From assembly GCF_019175385.1 (NCBI RefSeq), contig NC_083341.1, positions 86,826,321 through 86,890,320 of the forward strand: a stretch of DNA of 64,000 nt. Reading direction: 5' to 3'. Source of the DNA: Lycium barbarum (lineage: Eukaryota > Streptophyta > Magnoliopsida > Solanales > Solanaceae). Positions 11,900 to 23,879 of the stretch are shown piece by piece; position 1 is the stretch's first letter; each line of letters begins with the position of its first letter. The notes under the pieces were generated by a model. It ran no database searches. It was not told the DNA's origin and saw only the letters and a list, made by a program, of their open reading frames with translations. Position numbers and translations under genes: made by a program.

Positions 11900-13423
11900 G
11901 GAATGAGTAATACTGGGCCCCACCACATCCAGACTAAGATCCACCACTCAAACTCTAGGACCCACCTCTACCACCCTGGGATCCACCTCTAGAAACCTGA
12001 GAACCACCACGGCCTGACTGAGCATCGTCCATCTGCGAAGTACCTCCTCGACTACCTGACGATGCCAGAGTCCTCTGGGACTAACGATCCTGCATGGATT
12101 AGGGACACCTCCTAGCAATATGGCCTAACTCTCCACACACGAAACAGCCCCTAGAGGGCGGAGAATGATAGACTTAAGCTGAGGACCCGGCTGGAACAAC
12201 CCTGTCTACTGGTTGAGAAAACGAGCTCTCATGAGCTCTCTGCCTGGGTGGCTCACTGGAGGAAGCCTGCCAAGCTGAATCTATAGGGCGACCGAAATAT
12301 GGCTGATACGATTTAGAAGGCTGACCCGCGCCGCACGAGCTAGAACCACCATAACTCCCAAACTATCGCTGCCTCTTCTCATACCCCCTCCAAACGCATG
12401 GGCCTTAGCGGCCTCGACTAAAGAAGCATGCTCAATGATGGTTTGGAAGGAAGCCCCCATAGCCTCCATCAGAAGGCAAGTAATCTAAAGAGAACCAACG
12501 AGCCCACCAACAAAGCGCCTAATCCTGTCAGGCTCAGTAGGAATCAAAGGAGCTGAATAACAGGCCATATAATAATAGCAAGTCACATAGGCCTCCACCG
12601 ATAATCCCCTCTACTGTAGATGTAGAAACTCCTTCATAAGCGCCTCTATCACAGCGCGGGGCACACACTTCTCAAGGAAGGCCCGATAGAACTGTGTCCA
12701 AGTCAATAGAGGAGAACCCTCAGGTCTGCAAGCAACAAAATACCTCCACCAAGTCTTCGCGTCTCCATGAAACTGGTAGGACGCATAGTCAACTCCATGG
12801 GACTCTATGATCCCCATCCTATGTAACAACTCATCCATATCCAAGATTAACTCATACACGTCCTTTCCAGAAGTACCCGAAAACCTCGGCGGCTCCAATT
12901 TCCTAAACCTCCCAACTAACTCCTGATAAGTCAAGGTCATAATAGGGCCCGCCACGGGTCTAAGATCATCCCCCGTGGCTGGCACTACATCAAGCCGGGG
13001 AGCTATAGCTACAGCGATGTGTGCTACTCGAGTAGGTCTCTACTCAGGGGTCTGTGCCCCAACTCTAGTCTACGAACCCCCGCCCGGAGTAGTCACACCA
13101 GCGGCAGCCTGCTGGGCATCTAGATGGAGTAGAACACGAGCCACATTATCCTGCATATTCTGCTCTAAAGTGATCTCAGGTTGTACTCATGCTGGGGCTA
13201 CACCATCATCGGCAACCTGGTCTCGAACCTGCTGATCCTCAGGCTCTGGAGATGGAGATCTCTCGCGTTGCTGTCCTACCACAGGAGCCCTGCCCCTAGA
13301 TGGGGAAGCCCCGTGGCCTTTACCTCTACCGCGCCCTCTGGCTGTCGCTCGCCCTCTAGTGCCAGCCGTAGCTACGCGCTCTGGCACCTAGTCTCGGGCT
13401 ATCGTAGCTCGAGTCCTCACCAT
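11900..13423 (-). pseudogene. Tekay-like gag with CCHC knuckle
   Basis: Capsid/nucleocapsid gene, start codon complement at 13421-13423 (MVRTRAT). An N-terminal Arg/Gly-rich segment (13187-13387) leads to the Retrotrans_gag capsid domain (12611-12985) with FRKLEPPRFSGTSG and GDAKTWWRYF. Near 12105-12147 lies an intact zinc knuckle, CFVCGELGHIARRC, which binds genomic RNA in relatives. Stops interrupt the frame (after residue about 11, near 13185, near 12610 and 12490). It lies 200 bases downstream of the PBS, the normal place for gag. Confidence 0.87.
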
Positions 13424-13619
13424 CTACGAGAGAAGATATAAGAGTCAGATACCAATTTGATTATTCCAGATACTAATTAGAATAAAATAGCACGAAAGAA
13501 GGAAAAAAGTGAAGTTTCCTAAATGTTCCATAGCCTCTCGTAGATAAGTACGGAGCTCATCGTACGGATCCACGAAACTATACTAGACAAGCTCTTGTAT
13601 TATAGACTGGGTAACCTAA

Positions 13620-13632
13620 GGCTCTGATACCA
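13620..13632 (-). other. Primer binding site (tRNA-iMet type)
   Basis: Minus-strand TGGTATCAGAGCC, three bases from the end of the 5' LTR at 13636. It is the complement of the 3' end of plant initiator methionine tRNA, used to prime minus-strand cDNA. Confidence 0.9.
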
Positions 13633-13635
13633 ACT

Positions 13636-16117
13636 TGTCACAACCCAATTTAGCTAAGTCGTGCGGGCACCTACCTTTCTCACCTCGGTAGGCGAACCCT
13701 TATCCCGACAATCTCAAAGGCATGAAATAATAAATAAATAAATAAGTGAAAGAGATAGAAATACGTAAGTCTGACATAATAATGGATAGAATATGTGCAT
13801 ATACATCAAAACCAACCCAGAAATCTGTCTAGTCATACAAGAGCAACTAACTAGAATCTACGAGTCTGGAAATATCAATAATACATCAATAATCTGAATA
13901 TGTCTCGGAATATCAAGTAAGACATAAAATAAAGGAAGAATCTCCAAAGCGGCGGACGTTCCTGTGCTCACCCTGTAAGACTCTAAGTAGCAACTCTCAC
14001 ACCACAATCAGCCACAAGAAGCAGAGGTCGATCCTACCTGGAACTCTGCATTCATAAAAAAATACAGCAACTGCAGGTTAATACAAACAACAAATATTGG
14101 TAGATATCATAGGCCGACTAAGTTTAGCTAACACATATCAAGTCAATAAAGTAAGATAAACATGTAAATCAACAAGGTATAAGTCAAACACAAGCCAGAA
14201 TCCAAGATACACGTCATCACCTATGTTTAGCATCTAAACCCAATTGTGCCAAGTCTCAAATACACAGTCTGAATCCGTATATCAAAAATACATCACAAGA
14301 ATATCACAATAGAAGCCATAGGACAATGCAATGCAATAATGTATGAAATGTGAATGCAATGCATATGTTGTGTACACATGTACTCCGATAATAGAACATC
14401 ACATCTCGGTAGCACAACCCATAGGAGACCCGTGAAGTCCATGTACCTCACGGTTCCGGCAACAACCTCGGCAATCACTACGCATAACCTCGATTCCGGG
14501 ACAACCATCGGATATCGGTCCTCACGTCACTCTCATCCAACTGAGCCCAGCTCATCACAGTGTTTCCTCAAGTATCATTAATGTATCAACAATATATCAT
14601 GAAGGATGAGAATGCGTGCAATATATGTGTTCAATGTCAATAATCAGATCAATATCACAAGTACCACGCATGGGACACCAACAATATCATGAAAAGGCTA
14701 CACAATAAGCCATACTAGAACACGATCCTCATATCAAACGTCAACAAGTAAGATACTACAATATCATGGTCAAGATATATTAATAGTCTCCAATATCTAT
14801 TATTTCCACGTGGCATCAAGCCAACAAAAATAGAACAAGATAAGTCACAACACAACGGGGTGGCTAAGCCCAATCACATAACAAGGCCCAACCTAAGACA
14901 ATATCCAACCCAACTTCATACCCGAAGGTTTACATACTTTCTCCGACAATATCGTCTAAATATATGCTTTTCTAAATGAAGTCTCACCATAGGATAAGTC
15001 GTAACCTACCTGGAAGTCCGAACAGTAATATCACCAACAATTACTCCTTAGACTTCCCTTTCCTTAGAGCCTCGAGATAAAGAAAGTCTAGGCATAATCG
15101 AATCAAGAAATTAGAATCAAGAAGAACATCGAACGAACCTACTTTTATTCAAGACCTAATCCCCAACCTATGAAATGGGTTTTATGGACCAGAATAGTGA
15201 AATTAGGAATCCAAAGGTTCCAACATGAAATTAAAGCTCTAGGTGATCAATTCCCATCAATATCAAGCTAGAAGAATCAATAATTTACTCAAATTCGAAT
15301 TCTAGGCAAACCCCCAAATTTGGGTATAAACCCTAAATTCCAATTCCATAAATTTAGCCACTAATTGGGAAGAATCATGCAATTATAGGTTCTAGTCATC
15401 AATTCCATGCTTAATAGAGCTAACCCAACCAACAAATCATGATTTAGAAGCCTAGAAGGAAGAACTCATGAAACCCTCTTTTAAATCTTCAACCACTTAG
15501 AAGAACTTAGCCCCAAGAATATCCTTGAACAGCTCCTAAGAACTCTTAAGTTGAAATAACAAAGAATGAGGGACTTAGGGCTTTTAATACACAGTTAATG
15601 AAATAACCAGCTCGATACTGCTTTTGCAGCAGCGAGACCGCTGCAGCTGTCCCGCTGCGACGACCACTCAGACTGCTATGACGGTCCACTCCCAAAAGCA
15701 CTTAGATGCTTTAGCGGCCTGGCAACCACTATAACGGGTACCAGAACTTGATTCCCCAAAGTAATGACAATCCCAATCCCTAAATCCCGACTAATACCCG
15801 AAGCCATCTGCTCACAAACCACATATACATACATAAATAAAAACACACTACGAAAGCACTCGTGGCCTCGAAATTCTCAACAGAGGCCTCGTTGACCGAG
15901 TCAACCCCCGATACCTAGATTCCAACTTCCCAACCCAAGTCCAAAAATGAACCTGAGTGCATTGGGACCGAAACGCTATGCACAAAAGTTCTAAATAACC
16001 ATCCGAACTTTTCAGAATCAGCGAATTTCTGAAAAAGGTCCGTTTACCCAAAAGAAAACTTTGAGTCAACTTTTTTTTTTTTGCTTAAAGCAATTTTTCC
16101 CAAAAAGTCCCCTAAAT
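13636..16117 (-). mobile_element. 5' LTR of the Tekay-like element, truncated
   Basis: Matches the 3' LTR from its shared terminus (TGTCACAACCC) up to AAATCAAATC near 16117, then similarity stops. About 140 bases of the LTR start (U3 end) are missing, replaced by the Ogre/Tat-like fragment that follows. It lacks the 479-bp duplication of its partner and its hairpin near 14060 has decayed. Confidence 0.85.
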
Positions 16118-16671
16118 CAAATCCGTACACCTCCAGAGGTTATTGGTGCTCTAATAGGATAATTTTACTGTCGTCACCTAATTTATTGGTAAACTAGGAA
16201 AACTGAGTTAAAAGGGTTTATCAAGCAAGAGAAAAATCCTTTTTAATCCAGAGTTTGAGGTAAGATTCTGGTGATCACCTAGGGAAGGTTTTAAGCACCC
16301 TAGTATTAAGGATCCGTAGAATACGGTTGACCTACGAGCTTCAATGTGTGATATGTTGTGATTATTTGCTGAAATGTTTATTTTATCGCTAAACTGTTTA
16401 CTTTATCGCTAAACTGTCATGCTCATCATAAAATTCAAAATTTCGGCAATAAAGTCCCCTCAAAAAAGGGGTTTTGGTTTCGGAAAAAATTGTATAAGTG
16501 TTCAACTCACTTTGTTTTCGGCCCAGGACACGCTAGGGATTTTTCCCAAATAGAGTCGCCATTATTTTGGTCCTAATGATATGAGTTTAGTTCTTATAGG
16601 TTTTATTAATTATATAAGAAAAATAAGTGGAGTATATCTCTTTTTTATAGTACAAATAAATATAGGAAAGT
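16118..16671 (-). mobile_element. Ogre/Tat-like LTR fragment
   Basis: Read on the minus strand, the piece CGTAGGTCAACCGTATTCTA followed by CGGATCCTTAATACTAGGGTGC and a CTTCCC..GATCACCAGAA block matches the end region of the Ogre-type LTR at about 21045-21125, which reads the same with scattered changes. A TGGCGACTC motif, the same as at that element's PBS, lies at about 16550. It is a scrap without coding sequence, joined on one side to the truncated Tekay-like LTR and on the other to the Copia LTR. Confidence 0.72.
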
Positions 16672-17838
16672 TGATGTAGGCTATGGGTCCACCAAACAGT
16701 GTATGGAGGGACCTGGTTAAGTACCATTTCCCTTATGCAATGCAGTAAGTAAAGAAGGCACTGTTTTTATCGTGGAAAACTCCTTTATTAAGGGATTAAA
16801 AACCACGACCTACCCTAGTAGGATTTCAACTCCACTACACGAGCAACTTCAGATTGCAACCTATTGTAAGCTAGGAACTAACCCCATAATCCCTCAACCC
16901 TTACAATGGTAGTAACCTAGGAACTAACTCACATGGTCCCTCAATCTCTGCAATACACCGATTGCAAACACATCCACTTGACTAACTCTAGCCAAGGAAA
17001 CAAAGATTGACTACTTCTAGCCAAACCCAACTAATACACCTTAGACTAAACTAGCCAAGGGTACCACTTAATGGATTGAAAGGTAAAATCCCTAACAACT
17101 ACTAAGACTTTGAAATACCTACAACAACTTCTTATAAGAGAAGAGTAGGTTTAGAAGTTAAAGCACATGAAACAAAGCTTTAAACTAAGAGAATAAAGCA
17201 TCTTCAGTGTTGGAAATAGTTCCTTCAGTTTGTGATTACCTTTGTTGAACAGTTGGAGAGTCTTGTGACGGCTGCACCTTTTGGGTTATTTTTAGGTTTT
17301 CCAAGTGATACATAATATGTTGCAACAGGTTGTATATATAGTGGCAAGCATGTGGGATGGATAGAGACCACTCATTTAATATTTGACCTAAAGCATGGGC
17401 AGCTCAACTATTGTACTTGTGTGCAGTGAGCAGCTTGGCTTTACGGCTGTCTCTGCTTACCGTGCAAGATGCACAGAGAGCAGATCATAAACCAGGATTC
17501 TATCTGGTTCTGAATCAGTTTGACAATCATCAAAACAAAAATCACTTGGACGTATCAATTTTCCCCTTTTTGATGATGACAAACTTATAGACGGTGTTCC
17601 CCTAGATAACCAGCTCCCACCTGGTCCCCCTGCGAAACACACCATCTATTTCAAAGCACCTACAATCATGTTATCAACATAATGCCATTTCCTCTGCGAA
17701 CTGGAAGACCAGGGTTCTTCAATTATAAACAGCAAATATCAATCTTTTCCTTCAATTATAAACAACACATTTCAATCTTTCCCCCTTGATTTTTGCATAT
17801 CTTCCCTCTTTGAATAACAGCACCACATATATTCATCA
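16672..17838 (-). mobile_element. 3' LTR of the Copia element
   Basis: Plus strand runs TGATGTAGG...TTCATCA, giving the short inverted ends TGATG/CATCA expected of an LTR. In the minus direction a TATATATA box lies at about 17330-17340. The first 174 bases match the remnant at 49193-49366. The base pairs before it are AAAGT; the matching flank at the far end is lost. Confidence 0.8.
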
Positions 17839-17849
17839 TACTCTCATAT

Positions 17850-17864
17850 TATCTTCCCCCTTTT
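17850..17864 (-). other. Polypurine tract of the Copia element
   Basis: Minus strand reads CCAAAAGGGGGAAGA just upstream of the LTR start, the usual plus-strand primer site in SIRE-type Copia elements. Eleven to twelve bases separate it from the LTR border I chose. Confidence 0.65.
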
Positions 17865-17870
17865 GGCATC

Positions 17871-17875
17871 ATCAA
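17871..17875. repeat. Target site duplication, left (ATCAA)
   Basis: ATCAA directly before the 5' LTR of the Ogre-type element; the partner is 39519-39523. Confidence 0.85.
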
Positions 17876-20800
17876 TGTTGACACCTAATTTTCACCTCAT
17901 AAGACGCGTATTTTAATTATCAAAATTTTCGAGTCATAGATGGAGCAAGGATGCACCATAAAAATTAAAATTTTAAAATCCCGAGAAAATTGCAAAAAAT
18001 TGACATTTGATTAATTATTCTGTGAAAATTGACAATTACAATAAATTACGATTTATTTACTTTCACAAACGTGATTTGAAAAGAAGATACTTATCTCACT
18101 CCGTTTAACTCGGAAAAATTATTAATTAAAAATGACGTATGAATTACGGCTCATTTTGACCACATTTTTAAATATTGCTCGGAAGTATATCAATATTGGG
18201 CTCGTTTTGAAACTCATATTTTAAAACGATGTATTATAATTTTATTTCATCAAAATATTATTTTACGAGGGGCATATTAGACTAATTAACCTAAAACTAT
18301 ATAAAAACTATGCTACATTTTTATAAAAAATGAGAAGGGAATTTTATCCATTTGTACCTTTGTTGGTACTATTTGGATAAGGTCTTTTGGGGAGGGGGGG
18401 GGGGGGGGGGAAGTACGGCAAAGTGGCCAATTTTTGTCCATAGAATTCTAAATTCTTCGTTGGATGATTTTGAAAATTTGAATAAGGATTTTGGGGGGAA
18501 AAGTACGGCCAAGTGGCCTATTTTTGTCCATAGAATTCTAAATCCTTAGTTGGATGATTTTGAAAATTTGAATAAGGATTTTGGGGGGAAAAGTACGGCC
18601 AAGTGGCCTATTTTTATCCATAGAATTCTAAATTCTTAGTTAGATGATTTTGAAAATTTGAATAAGGATTTTGGGGGGGAAATTACGGCCAAGTGGACTA
18701 TTTTTGTCCATAGAATTCTAAATGCTTAGTTGGATTATTTTAAAAATTTGAATAAGGATTTTGGGGAGAAAATTACGGCCAAGTGGCCTATTTTTATCCA
18801 TAAAACTCTAATTGCATAGTTGGATGATTTTTAAAAATCTGAATAAGGATTTTAGGGGGAAAAGCTATGGCCACATGGCCTATTTTGATCCATGGAATTC
18901 TAAATTGGCTTGCCTACAAATAGAAGGGATGGACATTAAGAAAAGACAACTTTTTTTTGGGGGGAGGGGGGGGGGGGGGTCGCGTTTTCGAGAGAGAAAA
19001 AAAAGGGGGAATCTTCTTTTTCTATTTTTGGGAAAAAGACAAAAAAAAAAAAAAAAAAAAAGACAAAAAAAGAGAAAAACCAAAAGAAAAAAAAAGAGTT
19101 CAAATTTGGCATCCTAAAAGCTAAAGTTTAATTTATATATTCGAAGCTTAGCAACAAAAGATACAAAATATAAGATATACATATAGAAAAAAGAAAAAAA
19201 AGAAAAAGAAAAAGGGGTTTAAAGATTTGTGAAGTGTTTGGTGCTTGAAGTAGATTGAACCAATTCTCATTTTGATCTTTAGGTTGCCCCATCAAAAGGT
19301 AACCTCTCATTCTATCCTTTATTTCATTCCTAGTTATGATTATATATTTATTATGATACTTGTGTTAGTTAAAAATAATTCATTGCTAGCATAGTCTTGT
19401 TTGATGATTAAGTGGATATTATGTGAATTTGATACCATTTGAAAAAATGAAAATAAATTATAACTTTGATTTAGACAATGTTAAGTGATTTTAGGTTAGT
19501 TAAATTGATATCATTTATTTCATTTCTAGTTATGATTATATATTTATTATGATATTTGTGTTAGTTAAAAAATAATTCTTTGCTAGCTTAGTCTTGCCTA
19601 ATGATTAAGTGGATGTTATGTGAATTTGATACCATTTGAAAAAATGAAAATAAATTAGAAGTTTGATTTAGACAATTTTAAGTGCTTTTAGGTTAGTTAA
19701 ATTGATTAAAAATAAGAAAACATTACATCCTTTATTTCATTTTAAGCTATGATTATATATTGTTTATGATGCTTGTGTAGTTGAAAAGGACTATGCTCGA
19801 GCCTAACTTTGTTTACATGATTAAGTGGGTATGATATGGATTATTACTACTTTTGACAATGCTAAGTGATTTTAGGTTAATTAAAATTGATAAAAATAAG
19901 AAAAATAGTAGCTTAAGTTAGAATTTTGACATTGTGTTGATAGGCTTAGTGTGATTTATTCATTCTTGTTAGCTTTTGATTTATAAAAAAAAAAAAAAAA
20001 AAAAACTTAGTTCTTGTGAGTTTGTTACTAATTCATAGCAACTATTGGGCCTTTTGCATAAATTGTCTTTTTATTTATAAGTATGATAATTATGGGCTTG
20101 GTTTAAAAGTATTGTAATTCATTTTTTTGGCTTTGTAAATTAAATAATTAACCTTGGCCCATTACGAATATTTTGTACACCTATATTTTGTGACTTCCCC
20201 AATTTGTTAGTGGATCTTTCGAGGCCCACTAACATTTCTAGATCGAGTTAACCCCTATCGTGGAAGGACTAAGGCATTGGAGCATAATTTGGAGTGAAAA
20301 TATTTATTTATGCATTTTTCTATTGGGCTTGGCCAACCCAATTTCCTACTCTCTTTATGTTATTTACTTCATTATATATATGTATGCTTGTATATAAATT
20401 GAAACCCTGAATGAGATTCTCACGCCTAAGAGTTGCTAAAATTGATTTTCAAAATTAAAAAAAAAACGTTTAGGCAAATTTAGGATTGCGGATGATTTTG
20501 AGAATTTTGGATACCTTTGATATGATTTTGAACTTATAGGCAAACTTTAGGACTACTATGATTGATTTGAAACTTGAGTTGGAAAAGATGTTTTGTAAAC
20601 TTGGATTTTCATTTTGGGTGAACTGTTTTGACTATTAAAAAGGCTAATGAGTTAACTTTGAGACTTTTTGCGAAGATTAAAATCAAGAATTGGATAAAAG
20701 TTCTAAAAATATGGCTAACCTATGGAGTAGATTAGTATGCCTATAAAAACTATTTTCAAAAACTATTTTCTATACTTCAAAACATTTTTTCTAAAAAACC

Positions 20801-21370
20801 TTTCTCTAAACTCGGGTGGGCTTGCGTAGTGTTCTACTTGGGTTAACGCCTCGGGGTTTTAACCTAGGTGTTCTAGTCCAAAATTCAAAAAACACCCAAT
20901 TTTGGGTCAAACTCTATCATTTTTCGTTTCTTGAAAATGAGTGTTTTTGGCATGAATGACTAATTTCTATTTGCAGAAATATGAAACAAAAAATTGTTTT
21001 TATCTCAAGAAATTTATATCTACAAAGGCGTACTATTAGAACCCGTAGGTCAACCATATTTTACGGATCTTTAATACCGGGGTGCCTAACAACTTCCCCG
21101 AGGGATAACCAGAACCCTTACCTAAACTTTGGTTAGATTAGGATTCTTTTAAAATTTAAATGTTTTGAATGAACCCATTTTGAACTGATTTTCCTAATTT
21201 CTTAAAAATTAGGTGGCGACTCTAAAATAAAGTTCATTTAGAGTACCATTACGTAAAGGTATATTTTTCCCTTTTCCCGGTACGATTGACAACTGTACTT
21301 CCCCGGGACACTTTCCTTTTTAAATGAGGCAAGTACAAATACGAATCGGAAAAAATATTGAACCGCTACA
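17876..21370 (+). mobile_element. 5' LTR of the Ogre-type element
   Basis: Starts TGTTGACACCTAATTTTC and ends GAACCGCTACA. It aligns with 34949-39518 along its length apart from array copy number and the Mutator-like insertion. It holds a 90-bp tandem array (18409-18910), G-runs (18391-18410, 18959-18979) and an A-rich tract (19037-19100). Confidence 0.92.
18409..18910 (+). repeat. 90-bp tandem array, about 6 copies
   Basis: Unit starts near AAGTACGGCCAAGTGGCC and recurs at about 18411, 18501, 18591, 18681, 18771 and 18861, exactly 90 bases apart; later units are more diverged. The 3' LTR holds about four units (35457-35775). Confidence 0.9.
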
Positions 21371-21372
21371 GA

Positions 21373-21390
21373 TGGCGACTCTGCTGGAGA
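21373..21390 (+). other. Primer binding site of Ogre type
   Basis: TGGCGACTCTGCTGGAGA two bases after the 5' LTR. This is the usual position; Ogre elements are described as primed by an arginine tRNA, and the match to that tRNA was not checked here. Confidence 0.7.
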
Positions 21391-21967
21391 AAATTTAAGG
21401 TTCTAACCACAAAGGTTCCAATAATTTGTGTCTCTTATGATATAAATTGTCTAAGTGATATAATTGTTTATGTGTTTAAATTTTCGCAAACTATTACTGT
21501 CATTCATGCATGCATACTCCGCCACTCTTGGCATTTATTTTATATTTTTTCTAAGAGTGACGATGCGGGATGAGCTGCGGTCATACCTTCACTGAAAAAT
21601 CTTTTGATATATTCTTTGGAGGTCTCTAAGGTCGAGTAGGTATGCGGTCATCCCACAACCTTAGAGATCCCACCCCCCGCTTGTCCGCTTGGGTAACCTG
21701 TGTCATTTGCTTGAAAAATCACTCTACAATAATTAGCGTAGAGCGAAGCCAAATCCTTAATGATATAGCGCATGTTGACCTTAGACCGGTTTGGGTATCT
21801 TAGACCTACCTGAATCGGACAGGAAAGAACACCTTACTATGTTCAGATGGTGTAAGAACCTGAAGACACTGCATCCCATTATTTGCTATTTGGAAGCACT
21901 ATTGTGCCATGTGTGAAATAAATTACTGTTCCTGGGGGCGGGGAACTAACCGTGTTCTGTCTTGCAA

Positions 21968-23530
21968 ATGTCTCCTGATGTGCAGATTGATATGGTTGTG
22001 GGTCCACCACCAGGTTTAGTGACGTAGTGGGAAGGTTTGACTAATGATCAGAAGAAAGAGATAAAGGGTAGTATGGGGCATCTACCTTCGTTGATGGATA
22101 TGACTGGGGATCCGGGTCTGCTAGAGATTATTACTGGTTATTGGGACAATGATAGAATGGTGTTCAGATTTGGACAAATAGAGATAACTCCCACTTTAGA
22201 AGAGATTAGAGATGCCTTGGAAAGCGTGGGAAGCGCTAACAGGTCCAAAAAGAGGTTACCTCAAAATATCCTTATCCCTCAAAAACCTACCCCAAAAGAA
22301 ATCAAAGACATGTTTGTTGTCAACAAAGCCGATTGGGAACAGGGACCCACTATATCCTTTAGAGAGTTATATGGTAGGTATTCATCCAAACAGGGGTACG
22401 AAAACCACATCCTTGAGTTTTCTTCACTCCAATCTTGGGAAGCTAACCAAACATTAGCCTTTATCACCTGCCTATTCAGAACCATGGTATTTCCACTAAA
22501 TGCTTCCTTAGCTGTTGACACCCGGGTTTTCTTTGTTTCTCATGCTGTTCTTAGGGGGGTTACAACGAATGGGCTTACCAAATATTTTGACATCATCCTT
22601 ATTATCCTATCAGAGATGTACCGGGCTTTGGGAAAATGCCGCAACCGTTATTATTATTTTCAGGGTTACAACCTCTTAGTCCAATAGTGGATACTTAAGC
22701 ATTTAGATATGAGTGGTTTATCTACTCACCGAGATCCAGTCCTGAGAGAGGATGACTTGGGAGTAGCTGCTATGCCTGTGAAGTCCAAGATAAAAGAGGA
22801 TGGGCTCACATATTTTCCAGACTGAGAAAAGAACATATCAGGTGGAGGGTACCTGATTTTCATTCCAAGACTGTTTGTATTAAAAGCCGTAGGCGTCCAT
22901 ATCTACCGCTTATGGGCATTAGGGTAATCAAACCCTACGCACTATTGAGAGTACTTAGACAGTTTAGGATGAGACAAGTTATTCCGAATGTGGGTAATAT
23001 GGGAGAGTTTGTACGAGATTATGAAAAAGGTTGTATCGAAGGTATAAAATATGCCCAAAAAGATTGAAAGAATGTGATAAGGGAAGATAAGTTGGACGAA
23101 GATCCAAACAATCCAAGTCATGTTGAAAATTACTACGAGTGGCTTAGGGTTGAGCTAGCTAGTACTACTACTCCAGGACCGTATCTGTACAAATTTTCTG
23201 AAGATAGGGAAGCCGCAAATGTAATTCAAGTTAGAAGAATGAAACGATGAATGGAAGGAAGAGAAATGGATCATGAAGCAAAAACAGAATATGATCAAGA
23301 CATAATTAAGAGTTTGACAGACGAGGCGGATGCCTCATTAAAGAGCTTGGAATGGCTTGACACTTTTGTTAGAGGAGCCATGGATACAGAGAAATCATTG
23401 CCTAACGATCAGAGGGGTCAGTGGATCGGGACAGCATTGATGCTAGACCATGTAGTGATTCAGGCCGCCCTTCAAAGGGCCAAGAAGGCGCGAGATGATA
23501 GAGAGAAAATTTCTGTCCGTGGAGGGACTT
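21968..23530 (+). pseudogene. Ogre ORF1 (plant mobile domain-like)
   Basis: The extra ORF that Ogre/Tat elements carry upstream of gag; its role is unknown. I chose the ATG at 21968 (MSPDVQIDMVV). The main block at 22037-22687 contains FGQIEITPTLEEIRDAL and LFRTMVFPLNASLAVDTRV, similar in style to the plant mobile domain of transposon-derived proteins. It continues in frame past a TAG at 22685 as far as a segment near 23200, then 23251-23700 has a lysine/aspartate-rich helical tail (DHVVIQAALQRAKKARDD). Stops at about 22033, 22685, 22824, 23065 and 23248 disrupt it; several sit where tryptophan is likely (TGG to TAG or TGA). The function in the element is not established. Confidence 0.75.
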
Positions 23531-23879
23531 TTTCTGATTATTGCATTTACTTTAAAAGCCTTGTAATCCCACTTGGGAAAATATTATTAATGAAATGCAC
23601 AGGGATTTTTATTTTTCAGGAACAATATTTTTGTTTTACATATGGCACAATTCTGCTTCAGACGCTAGTCGCCTCGGAGCAACGAGGTATAGGAAAGTGA
23701 ATTGTTTATTGTCTAAATGCTTGTTTGATATAACTGCTTTGTGTGAAAATCATATATGTTGTTGAAACTCTTGATCGGTCCATATTTTGGTCACTACCCG
23801 AAAGAAAAACCAAGAAATAACCCCTAAAATCAAATTTATCTCCACTTTTGAAAGATTGATTTGCTAATAGGAAATGGAG
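23531..23879 (+). other. Non-coding spacer after ORF1
   Basis: AT-rich, no convincing coding. A pyrimidine-rich TTTTTATTTTTCAG at about 23607-23619 resembles a 3' splice site but no clear donor partner was identified. Confidence 0.35.

Larger units (their letters stand above)
1022..16117 (-). mobile_element. Tekay-like Ty3/Gypsy chromovirus, degenerate
   Basis: A minus-strand LTR retrotransposon: 3' LTR at low coordinates, pol, protease and gag in the middle, PBS and 5' LTR at high coordinates. The two LTRs share long near-identical stretches (for example 1022-1150 with 13636-13770). Domain order gag-protease-RT-RNase H-integrase plus a chromodomain-like tail marks a chromovirus; the long LTRs and tail sequence resemble the Tekay/Del lineage. 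The 5' LTR is cut at about 16117, so no target duplication can be checked; the base pairs before the 3' LTR are CCTTG. Two solo LTRs sit inside it. All coding parts carry stops and frameshifts. Confidence 0.88.

Noticed and set aside
12975..13441. Plus-strand open frames opposite gag
   Set aside because: Antisense shadows of the GC-rich gag start; no known domain.
18352..19117. Glycine-, lysine- or phenylalanine-rich open frames
   Set aside because: Products of G-runs, A-runs and the 90-bp array in the Ogre LTR.
21371..21573. Open frame at the Ogre PBS
   Set aside because: It overlaps the PBS and untranslated leader; no gag or ORF1 similarity.
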